Shown: piece by piece, positions 15,829-24,727 of the stretch
Position numbering within the stretch: the stretch's first letter is position 1
Layout: every line of letters begins with the position of its first letter
NCBI GenBank assembly: GCA_031266875.1
Contig: JAISAE010000005.1
Span: 1 to 35,618, forward strand
Length of the DNA stretch: 35,618 nucleotides
Direction of reading: 5' to 3'
Source: Treponema sp.
Lineage (GTDB): Bacteria; Spirochaetota; Spirochaetia; Treponematales; Breznakiellaceae
The notes under the pieces: generated by a model
Seen by the model: the letters and a program-made list of their open reading frames with translations, nothing else
Told to the model about the DNA's origin: nothing
Database searches by the model: none
Position numbers and translations under genes: made by a program

Positions 15829-17552
15829 AAGGTTTTGTTGAACTCAAGCGCATAGCATTGCGGAACCTTGGACGCCATAAGGTGAAAACCCTCCTCACCT
15901 GCGCGGCAATCACGATCAGCGTGGGGGTTTATATCTGGATGGATAGTTGGCTGGGCGGCGTCTTCATGGAATCCCAGCGGAACATCATTAACTACGAAAT
16001 GGGCGCGGCAAAGCTGCAAACCAAACTCTACTTCGACAAGCACGACGAGATGCCTTCTTACGAGAACTTCGCCGGATGGGAATCTTACGCCGCTGTTCTG
16101 GATGCCGCAGGTTACAACGTGGCGCCTCGCTATGCCTTCTCTGGCACCATGTACTCAACAACCGGTTCCGCGCCGCTGGTGATCAATGCCGTTGACCCGT
16201 CTGCTGAAGCAAAAACACTGGCTTATACCGGCTATGTCGAGTTAGGCCGCTACATTCAAGACGGCGAGTTTGGTATTGCCCTGGGCGCTCAGACCGCAGA
16301 CAAGCTCAAGGTAGGCATCCCAACGAGGCCAACAACGCAGGAACTGGATGACCTGATCGCTATAACGGCGCAAAACAGCGCGGATGAGGCGTTCATCCGT
16401 TCCTGTTACCATCAGATAGAAACCAAAGCGCAGTTCAAGGAAACCCAAACGTATACAGAGGATCGGGCAAAGAACAGAGTAGCTTTGAGGCGGGATATTT
16501 CCAAAGCTGACGCGGATAAGCTCTGGGCCTTGTTTGACGCCACAGGCCGTAACGACATCCGCGTCTCCACAGTCATTGATTACAAGCTGGCGCCGGAACA
16601 GATACACAAAGACAAGTGGAACGCGGAACTCTGGCCACTCCTTAGTCCGGCGGAACAGCAGCTTCTGGGCGAGGTCTACGAATTCGACGAACCAACCGGC
16701 TCCTACCTGCTTGCCGAACAGGATGAGGCAAAGCAGAATGACGCGCTTCAGGCAATGGTTCGTGCGGACTTCTCCGGCGCACTGCGCCATGTGAACCAAG
16801 TGATCGACGCCAAAGTGGTGGGAATGATCAATTCACCTGATCCCTTTAACAACTTCAACATTGGCTATATGCCTTTGGACGTTTTGCAGGACGAGTCTGG
16901 AATGATGCTGGAAGGTCATGTAACGGAACTTTTGATTCGGGACAAGGCCCTGGGCGTGGCTGACATGACCAGCACAATCGAAAGCGCCGGCGCTATACGC
17001 GCCGCATTGGACGCGGGGCTTGCGGCTCAGGGAAAGCAATTGCCGGAAGAACTGGATGTCCGTTTCTGGAGAGATTATGTGTCTGATTATCTTAGTTATG
17101 AAGCCTTGGAAAAGGGGTCAAGCCAGATTTTCTCCCTGCTCCTCTTTTTCCTTGCTCTCATCGGCATCTCCAACACCATACTGCTTGCCATTCTGGAACG
17201 CACTAAGGAAACCGGCATGATGCGGGCATTGGGCATGACCGACAGCCAAATCCTCTTGGTCTACATGATGGAAGCGGCAGCTATGGGGCTTATTGGGTCT
17301 ATATTAGGCATCATCTTAGGCTGCGCCCTCAATGTTCCTATGGTTAATACGGGAATTAACTTCTCTGAAATGATGGAACAGATGAACGGCAGTATGGGCT
17401 ACCGTATCGCCGGTAACTTCCGGGGCATGTGGCGACCGGGAACCATCATCGGAAGCGGCATTGTGGCAACCCTCGTGTCGTCCCTTATGGCAATCCTCCC
17501 TACACGCAGGGCTACTAAGATGGCCATCACCGAAAGTCTCAGGTTTGAGTAA
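15825..17552 (+). CDS. FtsX-family ABC permease, larger subunit
   Basis: 575 aa. N-terminal helix after KRIALRNLGRHKVKT (about 20-45), a periplasmic domain of about 370 residues, then three helices from about 435: SSQIFSLLLFFLALIGISNT, the cytoplasmic ETGMMRALGMT loop, and a C-terminal pair. This is the four-helix MacB/LolCE plan, with a longer periplasmic domain than usual. It ends with PTRRATKMAITESLRFE, like other family members. It is coupled to the ATPase by overlap. Confidence 0.92.
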   Translation: MKGFVELKRIALRNLGRHKVKTLLTCAAITISVGVYIWMDSWLGGVFMESQRNIINYEMGAAKLQTKLYFDKHDEMPSYENFAGWESYAAVLDAAGYNVAPRYAFSGTMYSTTGSAPLVINAVDPSAEAKTLAYTGYVELGRYIQDGEFGIALGAQTADKLKVGIPTRPTTQELDDLIAITAQNSADEAFIRSCYHQIETKAQFKETQTYTEDRAKNRVALRRDISKADADKLWALFDATGRNDIRVSTVIDYKLAPEQIHKDKWNAELWPLLSPAEQQLLGEVYEFDEPTGSYLLAEQDEAKQNDALQAMVRADFSGALRHVNQVIDAKVVGMINSPDPFNNFNIGYMPLDVLQDESGMMLEGHVTELLIRDKALGVADMTSTIESAGAIRAALDAGLAAQGKQLPEELDVRFWRDYVSDYLSYEALEKGSSQIFSLLLFFLALIGISNTILLAILERTKETGMMRALGMTDSQILLVYMMEAAAMGLIGSILGIILGCALNVPMVNTGINFSEMMEQMNGSMGYRIAGNFRGMWRPGTIIGSGIVATLVSSLMAILPTRRATKMAITESLRFE

Positions 17553-17580
17553 GACGCGGCACACGAACAAGGAGTTAATC

Positions 17581-18858
17581 ATGAGCCATATATCATACAA
17601 TCGCGGGGGCTACGGAACCCTCGTCAAGATAGCGTTCCGTAACAGTTTTAGGAATATGCGGCGCACCATGTTTTGTGTTACATCGGTAGGCATCGCGGTA
17701 TTCTTCATTGTCTTTTATTCATCAATAATCCAGGGAATGTTGAATAGTATGCGCGAAGTGGTGCGCGTCTTTGACCTGGGTCATGTGCGCGCTGTGTCGG
17801 CCCAGTACGAGGAGGAAAGCGAATACAGTCCCGTGCAGTACCCTGTGGCAGAAGGCAAGAGCCTTACCGCAGTCATAGAACAGATTAAGGCAATACGCGG
17901 CGTCAAGGCGGTGTTTCCCCGCATAATGGCGTACGCAACCTTGCAGGAAAGCGTGGTGAAGCACGCCAAGCTCTGGGGCATAAGCATGAATGAAGAGATT
18001 AAGGTAAATAACTTTAACCTCACCGACCGGACAGACGGTTTGGTGCAAGGCCGTTACCCTGCGCTTGACAGCAATGAGTGCGCCATTGGCCTCACCTTTG
18101 CGCAAAAGACCGGCCTGAACATCGGCGACCGCCTTCCCCTGAAAACCAGTTCCGCCCAGTTCTCAGACAAGATGTGGTCTCCGGTGATCACCGGCATCTT
18201 CCGTTTTGACTACGCCAAAATGGACGGAGAAACCATCATTGCGGACTTCAGCCGCCTCCAACGCCTTTTGGTACTGGATGACGCAAGCCAGCAAATCGTC
18301 GTTTACGCGGACAAGCCTGAAATGAGCGAAAGCGTTGCCCTTGAAATGGAAAGGATATTCGGACCAGACGATGTGGTCAGCCAATGGAATGAGCAATACT
18401 GGATCGTTGCGATGAATATGTATGAACCACTGTTCTACGCAATCTACCTGATCTTCCTCATCGTGGCTTGTTTCCTGATCGTCAATACCATCACCATGAT
18501 CATCCACGAGCGAATCAAGGAAATCGGCATGATGGGAAGCCTCGGCATGACTCGCGGCGAAATCGTGAAGGTGTTTTTCTTTGAGTCGGTCTTGCTATCC
18601 ATGTTTGGCGCTGCTGTTGGGGTGCTGCTGGGCGGAATCTTGACTGGTGTTCTCCAGAATTACCCCATTCGCTGGACAGCCTTTGCCGGGGAAAGCACCT
18701 TTGCCGAGATGCCCGCGACAAACGCCATCTTCATTGACTTCAGCTGGCTCAACCTGCTGCAAAGTTGGCTTATGGGCGTGGGGGTTGCGTCTCTATTCAC
18801 CCTGTTTCCGTCGCTTAAAAGCGCGTTTGTCGAGCCGGTAGAGGCGCTTCGGCGTTAA
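17581..18858 (+). CDS. FtsX-family ABC permease, second subunit
   Basis: 425 aa from the ATG at 17581 with SD AAGGAG; an in-frame extension upstream overlaps the previous gene and is not needed. N-terminal helix (TMFCVTSVGIAVFFIVFY), a periplasmic domain of about 230 residues, then three helices starting FYAIYLIFLIVACFLIVNT, with the loop EIGMMGSLGMTRGEIV and the ending SAFVEPVEALRR. With the previous gene it would form a heterodimer like LolC/LolE. Confidence 0.92.
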   Translation: MSHISYNRGGYGTLVKIAFRNSFRNMRRTMFCVTSVGIAVFFIVFYSSIIQGMLNSMREVVRVFDLGHVRAVSAQYEEESEYSPVQYPVAEGKSLTAVIEQIKAIRGVKAVFPRIMAYATLQESVVKHAKLWGISMNEEIKVNNFNLTDRTDGLVQGRYPALDSNECAIGLTFAQKTGLNIGDRLPLKTSSAQFSDKMWSPVITGIFRFDYAKMDGETIIADFSRLQRLLVLDDASQQIVVYADKPEMSESVALEMERIFGPDDVVSQWNEQYWIVAMNMYEPLFYAIYLIFLIVACFLIVNTITMIIHERIKEIGMMGSLGMTRGEIVKVFFFESVLLSMFGAAVGVLLGGILTGVLQNYPIRWTAFAGESTFAEMPATNAIFIDFSWLNLLQSWLMGVGVASLFTLFPSLKSAFVEPVEALRR

Positions 18859-18866
18859 GCGCATGG

Positions 18867-18916
18867 TACGGAACGCCGTATCATCAAACATATCAAAGGG
18901 TATGGAAAGCCATACC
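18867..18916 (+). promoter_or_regulatory. Two hairpins in the permease to LolA-like gap
   Basis: TACGG-AACG-CCGTA (18867-18880) and GGTATGG-AAAG-CCATACC (18899-18916), the latter followed by TCTTTAT. The second resembles a weak terminator or an mRNA-processing hairpin just before the ribosome site AAGGAG. It could set a lower or separate level for the downstream genes. Confidence 0.45.
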
Positions 18917-18935
18917 TCTTTATAAGGAGTTATCT

Positions 18936-19691
18936 ATGAAAAAGATTATGGCAACAGTATTGGCGCTTGTTATGACAGGGGCCATGCTTATGGCGCAATC
19001 AGCGCCTTCGGCAGCGCCAACCGCGCTGGAGCTTTTACGCCGTATTGATGGCAATGAAATCTACAGTACGATCCAGTACGAAGCCACCATGACAATCCAG
19101 TATCAAGGGCGCAGGTACGTGAAGACCATGCGGGCATGGGCGCGGGGAAACAGCGACAGTTTCATTGAGTTCACCAACCGTGAAGACCGCGATACGAAGT
19201 ACCTCAAGACCAACGGCAGGCTCTATGTTTACTCGCCAGACACTGAGGAAGTGATGCTCATCAGCGGCCACATGCTGAAAGAGAGCATGATGGGGTCAGA
19301 CATGTCCTACGAGGACACCATTGACAACGGCTCTCTGGAGAGCCGCTACACGCCAAGCATTGTTGGTTCGGAGAACTGGAACGGGCGAGACTGCTGGATA
19401 CTGGAACTGACGGCAAAGAGCCGCACAGAAAGTTATCCCAAGCAGAAGCTGTGGATAGACAAGGCTAACGGCGATATGCTCCACTCCGAGCGATACGCGC
19501 TTTCCGGTGCAAAACTTAAGGAAGTAACCATACTGAAGGTTCAGGAATTTGGCGGACGCCGTTTCCCAGTAGAAACCGAGATGCATGACCTTCTCCGCCG
19601 TGATAGTAAGACTACATTCACCATGAGTAACGTTATTCTTGACCAGCCAATCGCGGATTCAGTATTCAGCCAGCGGAACTTGAGCCGGTAG
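18936..19691 (+). CDS. LolA-like outer-membrane lipoprotein-sorting protein
   Basis: 251 aa. Signal peptide KKIMATVLALVMTGAMLMAQ, then a LolA/LppX-fold domain of the PF17131 type: ALELLRRIDGNEIYSTIQYE, RMRAW-like strand (KTMRAWARGNSDSFIEF), DTKYLKTNGRLYVY, EEVMLISGHM, MGSDMSYEDT, WILELTAK and YPKQKLWIDKANGDMLHSE. Family members carry a lipid or lipoprotein across the periplasm. Its place after an ABC ATPase and two FtsX permeases makes it the natural acceptor for what they extract. Confidence 0.88.
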   Translation: MKKIMATVLALVMTGAMLMAQSAPSAAPTALELLRRIDGNEIYSTIQYEATMTIQYQGRRYVKTMRAWARGNSDSFIEFTNREDRDTKYLKTNGRLYVYSPDTEEVMLISGHMLKESMMGSDMSYEDTIDNGSLESRYTPSIVGSENWNGRDCWILELTAKSRTESYPKQKLWIDKANGDMLHSERYALSGAKLKEVTILKVQEFGGRRFPVETEMHDLLRRDSKTTFTMSNVILDQPIADSVFSQRNLSR

Positions 19692-19733
19692 AGCGCATTG
19701 TGTATGACGCGATGATCCCACTAAGGAGGCAAA

Positions 19734-20927
19734 ATGAACTTTGAACGTAAAAGTATGATTGCTTGTTTCGCGCTGTTATGGTGTCTGGCGCCATTAGCGG
19801 CGCAAGACATGCAGATTTCAGGGCTGTTCGACAGCGCAGTAAGCCTTGCCGCCGGAGCTGGCGAAGCTGAGGCGTTTTCCTACGGCATTGAGGAGTACGC
19901 CAACCTCCGTATACGTACTGGCATCGGCGACTATGCCCGCTTTTACAGCGCATTCAACCTCATTGCCGCTGCGGGCAGTTCGCTTAACACTGCCACTGCC
20001 AAGAGCGCTCTCAATGCCGCCACAGCGCCGGAGCTTAGCTCTTCGCCGTACATCGCCGGCGACAACTACGCGGCGGCAATGGAACTAGAGCGCCTCTACG
20101 TTCAGGTAAACAGCGACGCGCTTGATCTTGTAGCCGGACTCATGCCCCTGCGCTTTGGTTATGGGCAAGTCTTCGGCCCGTCCGACTTCCTTAACCCCCG
20201 TAATGTCCTGTTTCCTGACGCCAGACCTCGCGGCATAATTGGCGCGTCCGCCGCCTTCTATCCAGCGACCGCGAAGCTACTCGCCTTTGCCGCCGCGCCT
20301 AAGAGCCTAACTGAGACCTTTGCCATAAACAGCGCTGGAAAAGGCTTCCGTTTCGGGCTTTCCGCAGACAATGACTGGAACTGGGGAAGCATACAGGCGC
20401 TCTATGTGTTTGAAACCCCGCAAAGCGCCGCGCCTGATGGTCGTCACCAGATAGGAGTCTCGCTCAAAGCCGATGTGGAGCTGGGTCTGGTGATGGACGC
20501 GCTCTACACCTACGAGCGTACCGCCAACAATAACGCCATCAATGGGCTCTCAGCCAGCGTTGGTTTCGACTACTCGCTCCTCAGTGGCGATCTCTATGTG
20601 CTGGCCGAGTACCTGTACAACGGCGCGTCATCAATAACAGCATACTCGGCGACAAACCCTACCGGCCTGTTCACCAAGCGCCACTACGCCTATGCCATGT
20701 GCCAATATATGTTCAGCGATTACACCAAGGCCAGCCTATCCTGCATGGCAGGCCTTGAAGACGCCTCGTTTCTGCCGGCAGTCTCCCTCTACCACGAGTT
20801 GTTTCAGGGTATGAGCCTGACGTTTTCCACGCAGTTCCCGCTCGCCATTGATGACAACGGAGAGTTTGCCCCGCAAACAATGGGGCAACATTTCAGCTTC
20901 ACCACCAAAGCGAGTTTTCGTTTCTAA
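19734..20927 (+). CDS. Probable outer-membrane beta-barrel protein
   Basis: 397 aa. Signal peptide (MIACFALLWCLAPLAAQ) and a mature part of alternating amphipathic strands (QISGLFDSAVSL, NLRIRTGIGDYARFYSAFNL, QIGVSLKADVELGLVMDALY) that ends in an aromatic residue (TTKASFRF), as expected for an outer-membrane protein. SD AAGGAGG. It closes the ABC/LolA-like operon, so it may be the terminal acceptor or pore. No named family is recognised. Confidence 0.7.
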   Translation: MNFERKSMIACFALLWCLAPLAAQDMQISGLFDSAVSLAAGAGEAEAFSYGIEEYANLRIRTGIGDYARFYSAFNLIAAAGSSLNTATAKSALNAATAPELSSSPYIAGDNYAAAMELERLYVQVNSDALDLVAGLMPLRFGYGQVFGPSDFLNPRNVLFPDARPRGIIGASAAFYPATAKLLAFAAAPKSLTETFAINSAGKGFRFGLSADNDWNWGSIQALYVFETPQSAAPDGRHQIGVSLKADVELGLVMDALYTYERTANNNAINGLSASVGFDYSLLSGDLYVLAEYLYNGASSITAYSATNPTGLFTKRHYAYAMCQYMFSDYTKASLSCMAGLEDASFLPAVSLYHELFQGMSLTFSTQFPLAIDDNGEFAPQTMGQHFSFTTKASFRF

Positions 20928-21009
20928 GTAGCGGCATTGGGAGAAAACCTACAGAGCATGGGGCTTTACGGCGCTTTGCGTGCGATGCTACCATAGCTGA
21001 GGAGTGAAT

Positions 21010-22680
21010 ATGCGAAGTGATATGGTAAAGAAAGGTGTAGCGCGTGCGCCGCACCGCTCCTTGTTCAAAGCCCTAGGCTTTATTGAGGAAGAGCTGGATC
21101 GTCCGCTTATCGGCATTGTGGTTGCGGAAAGTGAAATTGTGCCTGGGCATATCCACTTGGGTCATATAGCGAAGGCTGCCGCGGATGGTGTGCGTTTAGC
21201 TGGCGGGGTTCCAGTGCGTTTTCCGGTCATTGGTGTATGCGACGGTATTGCCATGGGGCATGAGGGTATGCGCTATTCACTGGTTACACGGGAACTCATC
21301 ACGGATTCCATTGAGTGTATGGTTATGGCGCACGGGTTTGACGCGCTCATCTTTATCCCCAACTGCGACAAGATTGTGCCGGGTATGCTTATGGCTGCGG
21401 CTCGGCTTAACCTGCCGTCGGTGTTTGTTTCTGGCGGGCCTATGCTGGCTGGACGCAAAAACGGCAAGCCTCTGACACTTACCTCGATGTTTGAGGCGGT
21501 AGGCGCGGTTGGCGTGGGCAAGATGAGCGAGGCCGAGCTTGCCGAGATGGAGGAGGCGGCCTGCCCTGGCTGTGGCTCCTGTTCCGGCATGTTTACCGCT
21601 AACTCCATGAACTGCGTTACTGAGGCCCTGGGACTCGCCTTACCTGGCAATGGCACGATTCCGGCGGTCATGGCTGAGAGGATACGGCTTGCCAAAAAGA
21701 CGGGAATACTGGCGCTGGATGTTTTTAACAAAGATATTCGTCCCCGCGCCATTCTCACGGAAAAGGCGTTTATGAACGCGCTGGCGCTGGATATGGCGCT
21801 TGGCTGTTCCACCAACACAGCGCTGCATCTGCCGGCCATTGCGCATGAGGCGGGTTTCACGCTTGAGGCCGCAACCAGTTTCCCTGAGCTTCTGAACAAG
21901 GTAAGCGCGATAACGCCTAACCTCTGTAAGCTGGCTCCAGCGGGCAATGACGCCATCGAAGACCTGCACGCCGCCGGTGGCGTGAGCGCGGTACTGGCCG
22001 AACTTGCCAAAAAGCAGCTCATTGATACATCAGCACTTACGGTATACGGGAACCTCGCGGACGCGGTGAAAGGCGCGGCAAATCGCAATCCTGTGGTACT
22101 TCGTCCTATTGAAAATCCCTACTCTCCCACCGGCGGCCTTGCCGCCTTGCGCGGCAACCTCGCGCCAGACACCTGCGTGGTCAAGCAAAGCGCGGTTGCG
22201 CCTGCAATGCTCAGGTTTGAAGGCGTGGCGCGTGTCTTTGACGGCGAGGAACCTGCCTTTGACGCGATTATGGCTGGTAACATCAAGGCCGGAGATGTGG
22301 TAGTGATTCGCTATGAGGGGCCTAAGGGCGGCCCGGGCATGAAAGAGATGCTGGCGCCCACTGCCGCACTTGCCGGCATGGGCCTTGATGACAAAGTTGC
22401 CCTTATCACCGACGGCCGTTTTTCCGGCGCGACTAAAGGCGCGGCCATTGGCCACGTTTCCCCAGAAGCCGCCGAAGGCGGACCCATTGCCCTGCTTGAG
22501 GAAGGCGATTATATAGCCATCGACATTCCGGCGCGTTCCATCAACGTCAAGCTCAGTGACGCGGAACTTGCCCGCCGTCGCGCCGAGTGGAAGCCACTGC
22601 CGCCCAAAGTAAGCCACGGCTACCTTGCCCGTTACGCAAAGCAGGTAACGTCAGCGTCAACAGGAGCCGTGTTTCAGTAA
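21010..22680 (+). CDS. ilvD: Dihydroxy-acid dehydratase (IlvD/Edd family)
   Basis: 556 aa from the ATG at 21010 (GGAG 5 bases upstream; an in-frame GTG at 21004 is less likely). The N-terminus [20 protein letters not shown] is typical of IlvD. Cysteines likely to hold the Fe-S cluster are in [10 protein letters not shown] (Cys119) and [18 protein letters not shown] (185-191 region). [18 protein letters not shown] and the C-terminal [19 protein letters not shown] are family signatures. It dehydrates 2,3-dihydroxy acids in valine/isoleucine synthesis. The family also contains sugar-acid dehydratases, and the rhaD neighbour 18 bases downstream keeps that alternative open. Confidence 0.9.
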   Translation: MRSDMVKKGVARAPHRSLFKALGFIEEELDRPLIGIVVAESEIVPGHIHLGHIAKAAADGVRLAGGVPVRFPVIGVCDGIAMGHEGMRYSLVTRELITDSIECMVMAHGFDALIFIPNCDKIVPGMLMAAARLNLPSVFVSGGPMLAGRKNGKPLTLTSMFEAVGAVGVGKMSEAELAEMEEAACPGCGSCSGMFTANSMNCVTEALGLALPGNGTIPAVMAERIRLAKKTGILALDVFNKDIRPRAILTEKAFMNALALDMALGCSTNTALHLPAIAHEAGFTLEAATSFPELLNKVSAITPNLCKLAPAGNDAIEDLHAAGGVSAVLAELAKKQLIDTSALTVYGNLADAVKGAANRNPVVLRPIENPYSPTGGLAALRGNLAPDTCVVKQSAVAPAMLRFEGVARVFDGEEPAFDAIMAGNIKAGDVVVIRYEGPKGGPGMKEMLAPTAALAGMGLDDKVALITDGRFSGATKGAAIGHVSPEAAEGGPIALLEEGDYIAIDIPARSINVKLSDAELARRRAEWKPLPPKVSHGYLARYAKQVTSASTGAVFQ

Positions 22681-22698
22681 ATTATATGGAGGTTGTTT

Positions 22699-23535
22699 AT
22701 GAAAGAACTGTTAGAAGCGCCTTTTATCAAAGAGATTGCCCGAACCTGTAGTAATATGTATCGACTTGGCTGGGACGAGAGGAATGCGGGAAACCTTAGC
22801 CTGCTCCTTGAAGATAGAGCGATCGACGAGTACCTTGACGCAGCTAAAGTCATTCGCGTCATTGACCTCAAATTTGACGCAAGCCCGCTCTTGGGCAAAA
22901 CCTTTGTGGTAAGCGGCACGGGCAAGTATTTCAAAAATGTGGAGTACGAGCCGGAGGTGAATCTTGGTATTCTTCGTATCAGTGGCAATGGTTCCAAAGC
23001 CGACCTTTTGTGGGGACTGAGCGACGGCGGCGGGCCTACGAGCGAGCTTCCCGCACACCTTATGAGCCACATTGAGCGGCTCAAGGTTGACCCGCTGAAT
23101 CGTGTGGTTACGCACTGCCACGCCACAAACCTTGTGGCCATGACCTATGTCCACAGTCTTGACGAGTGCGCCTTTACCCGCACCCTGTGGAAGATGTCCA
23201 TTGAAGCCATTGTTGTGTTCCCGGACGGCGTGAGCGTCTTGCCGTGGATGCTCTGCGGTACTGAGTCAATTGGTCGCGCCACTGCGGAGAAGATGCGCGT
23301 TTCGCGGCTCTGCGTGTGGGCGCACCACGGCATCTTTGGCGCAGGCAAGACCCTTGACGAAGCCTTTGGGCTCATTGAGACCGTTGAAAAAGCCGCTACG
23401 CTCTATACCACAGTAATGAATTCGCGGCTCCTCAACACCATCAGCGACGAGCAGCTTCGCGCCCTCGCCGACGCTTTCAATGTGCCTTATCGTACTGATT
23501 ATCTTGACCCAATCATCAAACCAATAAACGTATAA
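22699..23535 (+). CDS. rhaD: Rhamnulose-1-phosphate aldolase
   Basis: 278 aa from the ATG at 22699 with SD GGAGG. It is colinear with the Escherichia coli enzyme: LGWDERNAGNLSL, VVSGTGKYFKNV, LWGLSDGGGPTSELPAH with catalytic Glu116, the zinc ligands His139 and His141 in HCHATN and a histidine in WAHHGIFGAG (209-210), and IEAIVVFPDGVSVLPWM. It splits L-rhamnulose 1-phosphate into DHAP and L-lactaldehyde in the cytoplasm. No rhamnose kinase or isomerase is adjacent; the operon seems to be ilvD-rhaD only. Confidence 0.92.
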   Translation: MKELLEAPFIKEIARTCSNMYRLGWDERNAGNLSLLLEDRAIDEYLDAAKVIRVIDLKFDASPLLGKTFVVSGTGKYFKNVEYEPEVNLGILRISGNGSKADLLWGLSDGGGPTSELPAHLMSHIERLKVDPLNRVVTHCHATNLVAMTYVHSLDECAFTRTLWKMSIEAIVVFPDGVSVLPWMLCGTESIGRATAEKMRVSRLCVWAHHGIFGAGKTLDEAFGLIETVEKAATLYTTVMNSRLLNTISDEQLRALADAFNVPYRTDYLDPIIKPINV

Positions 23536-23539
23536 ACAA

Positions 23540-23576
23540 AAGCCACTATGTCGTTGTATTAACGAGATAGTGGCTT
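23540..23576 (+). terminator. Strong hairpin after rhaD
   Basis: AAGCCACTATGTCGTT (23540-23555), 5-nt loop, AACGAGATAGTGGCTT (23561-23576): a 16-bp stem with one mismatch. No U-tract follows, so it is a hairpin or bidirectional structure rather than a textbook intrinsic terminator. 23577-23665 contains nothing else obvious beyond the weak trace of the dispersed element. Confidence 0.6.
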
Positions 23577-23665
23577 ACCCATAAGGCGCTGTACCTACTT
23601 ATCATTTAAGGTAATTGAGGCAAGAAGCAGCGGTCTAAAAATTCTTTAATTTTCTACAAACCTTC

Positions 23666-23693
23666 TTGACATTCTCAGCGCAATGCTTAGAAT
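23666..23693 (+). promoter_or_regulatory. Module B promoter
   Basis: TTGACA (23666-23671), 16-bp spacer, TAGAAT (23688-23693), with the ATG beginning 7 bases after the -10 at 23700. The spacer shares CAGCG with module A. Predicted leaderless transcript. Confidence 0.7.
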
Positions 23694-23699
23694 AGCTTT

Positions 23700-23810
23700 A
23701 TGCTTTACATAGCAGATAAAAAGACAGCATATACCCCACTGCACACTGCACACTGCACACTGCACACTGCACACTGCACACTGCACACTGCACACACGAT
23801 TATACCCTAA
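23700..23810 (+). CDS. Module B leader frame, 36 aa, with heptapeptide repeats (phase-OFF product)
   Basis: Begins MLYIADKKTAYTP, continues through the 7-bp array as LHTAHCT heptads, and ends HTIIP with TAA at 23808-23810. It is the paralogue of the module A leader (shared ADKK and Tyr, shared CGATTAT after the array). As in module A, the frame from the ATG dies just after the repeats while a different frame stays open, here to 24490. One extra heptamer would place the ATG in that frame. Confidence 0.5.
   Translation: MLYIADKKTAYTPLHTAHCTLHTAHCTLHTAHTIIP
23737..23792 (+). repeat. Heptanucleotide tandem repeat, 8 perfect copies
   Basis: CACTGCA repeated eight times with no mismatch, then CACACGATTAT. 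It sits at the position homologous to the module A array but has a different heptamer, so the two arrays arose or were replaced independently at the same site. Confidence 0.97.
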
Positions 23811-24490
23811 CTAGAAGACGGCGTGTCAAGTATCTGACACCTGATTCCCTGTTTTCTTATACAGACAAACCATTAGTTTGTCCAAATCCCCCAAAACTGT
23901 ATCGAATTTACTCATTTGGTGTACCAGACAGCTCATTCGCTACAGCTTCTGAGTCTACAGTTAAAACTTTGGATTCTACAGTTAAAACTGTGGAGTTCAC
24001 AGTTAAACTGTGGAGTCTAAAGTTACAATTTTTGAGTTTAAAGTTAAAACTTTTAGTTCTACAGTTAAAACTGTGGAGTTCACAGTTAAACTGTAGAGTC
24101 TACAGTTGTAACTTTTGGTTCTACAGTTACAACTGTAGAGTTCACAGTTTAACTGTAGAGTTCACAGTTAAAACTTTTGTGTCTACAGTTAAAACTGCAG
24201 AGTCTACAGTTAAAACTTTTGGTTCTACAGTTACAACTATAGAGTTCACAGTTACAACTGCAGAGTCTACAGTTAAAACTTTCAAGTCAAAAACTTCAAC
24301 TTCTGAGTCAGCAGTTACAACTCCCAAGTCAGAAATTACAACTCCTGAACCAGCCGTTGCGCGGAGCAGAGTGTCCGTTGGCAAGAACGGCTCTTTATGC
24401 GGCAAGACAGTGTACTTCCGTGTCCACTACGAGAACAGCAAGGGCGAGGCGGGAGAGTTCGACTCCCTGTTCCCGGCGGCGATACCGTAA
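23798..24490 (+). other. Module B body frame (heptad-repeat protein), out of phase with its ATG
   Basis: Open for about 230 codons, from DYTLTRRRVKYLTP through PNPPKLYRIYSFGVPDSSFATAS, then the array 3 heptads (ESTVKT pattern), then a C-terminal segment: SVGKNGSLCGKTVYFRVHYE, continuing NSKGEAGEFDSLFPAAIP and TAA at 24488-24490. The last part looks like a small beta domain (YFRVHYENSKGE). The frame entering and leaving array 3 is the same although three units are one base short. RVKYLTP again overlaps an inverted repeat, GTGTCA-AGTATC-TGACAC (23823-23840). A TTG at 23969 would allow internal initiation, without a ribosome site. Confidence 0.5.
23951..24367. repeat. 21-bp tandem repeat array 3 (20 units, three of them 20 bp)
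   Basis: Twenty diverged units with consensus GAGTCTACAGTTAAAACT plus three bases. Units 3, 7 and 10 lack one A. Many units contain ACAGTT-AA-AACTGT or ACAGTTAAACTGT palindromes. The last four units are more diverged and lead into the conserved SVGKNGS segment. The three one-base deletions sum to one codon, so the outer frames agree. Confidence 0.93.
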
Positions 24491-24727
24491 AGGAGGCGCG
24501 TATAAAACAACAACAGGCAAGGCGGATATGCGGGTACGCGCATAAGCGGCGTATAAATGGCGCGGAAAGCGTTCCGTGAACGCAGCCGTTGGCTGTAGGA
24601 ACCGCCGCGAAAAATAAGGGTATACGACAGAGGCCGTGTACAGGTAGTTCGGCTAAATAGCGTTCCAAATTATTGTTAATAATTTGCCCATTTTAGCATA
24701 ACTGCCTAATTTTATTGGAGGACAGCT
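24491..24727. other. Gap with an AT-rich inverted repeat before the lipoprotein gene
   Basis: No gene recognised. CAAATTATT-GTT-AATAATTTG (24666-24686) is a perfect inverted repeat 40 bases before the lipoprotein start and may be an operator. The SD GGAGGA lies at 24718-24723. The GC-rich first part (24491-24640) contains only short open frames. Confidence 0.4.
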
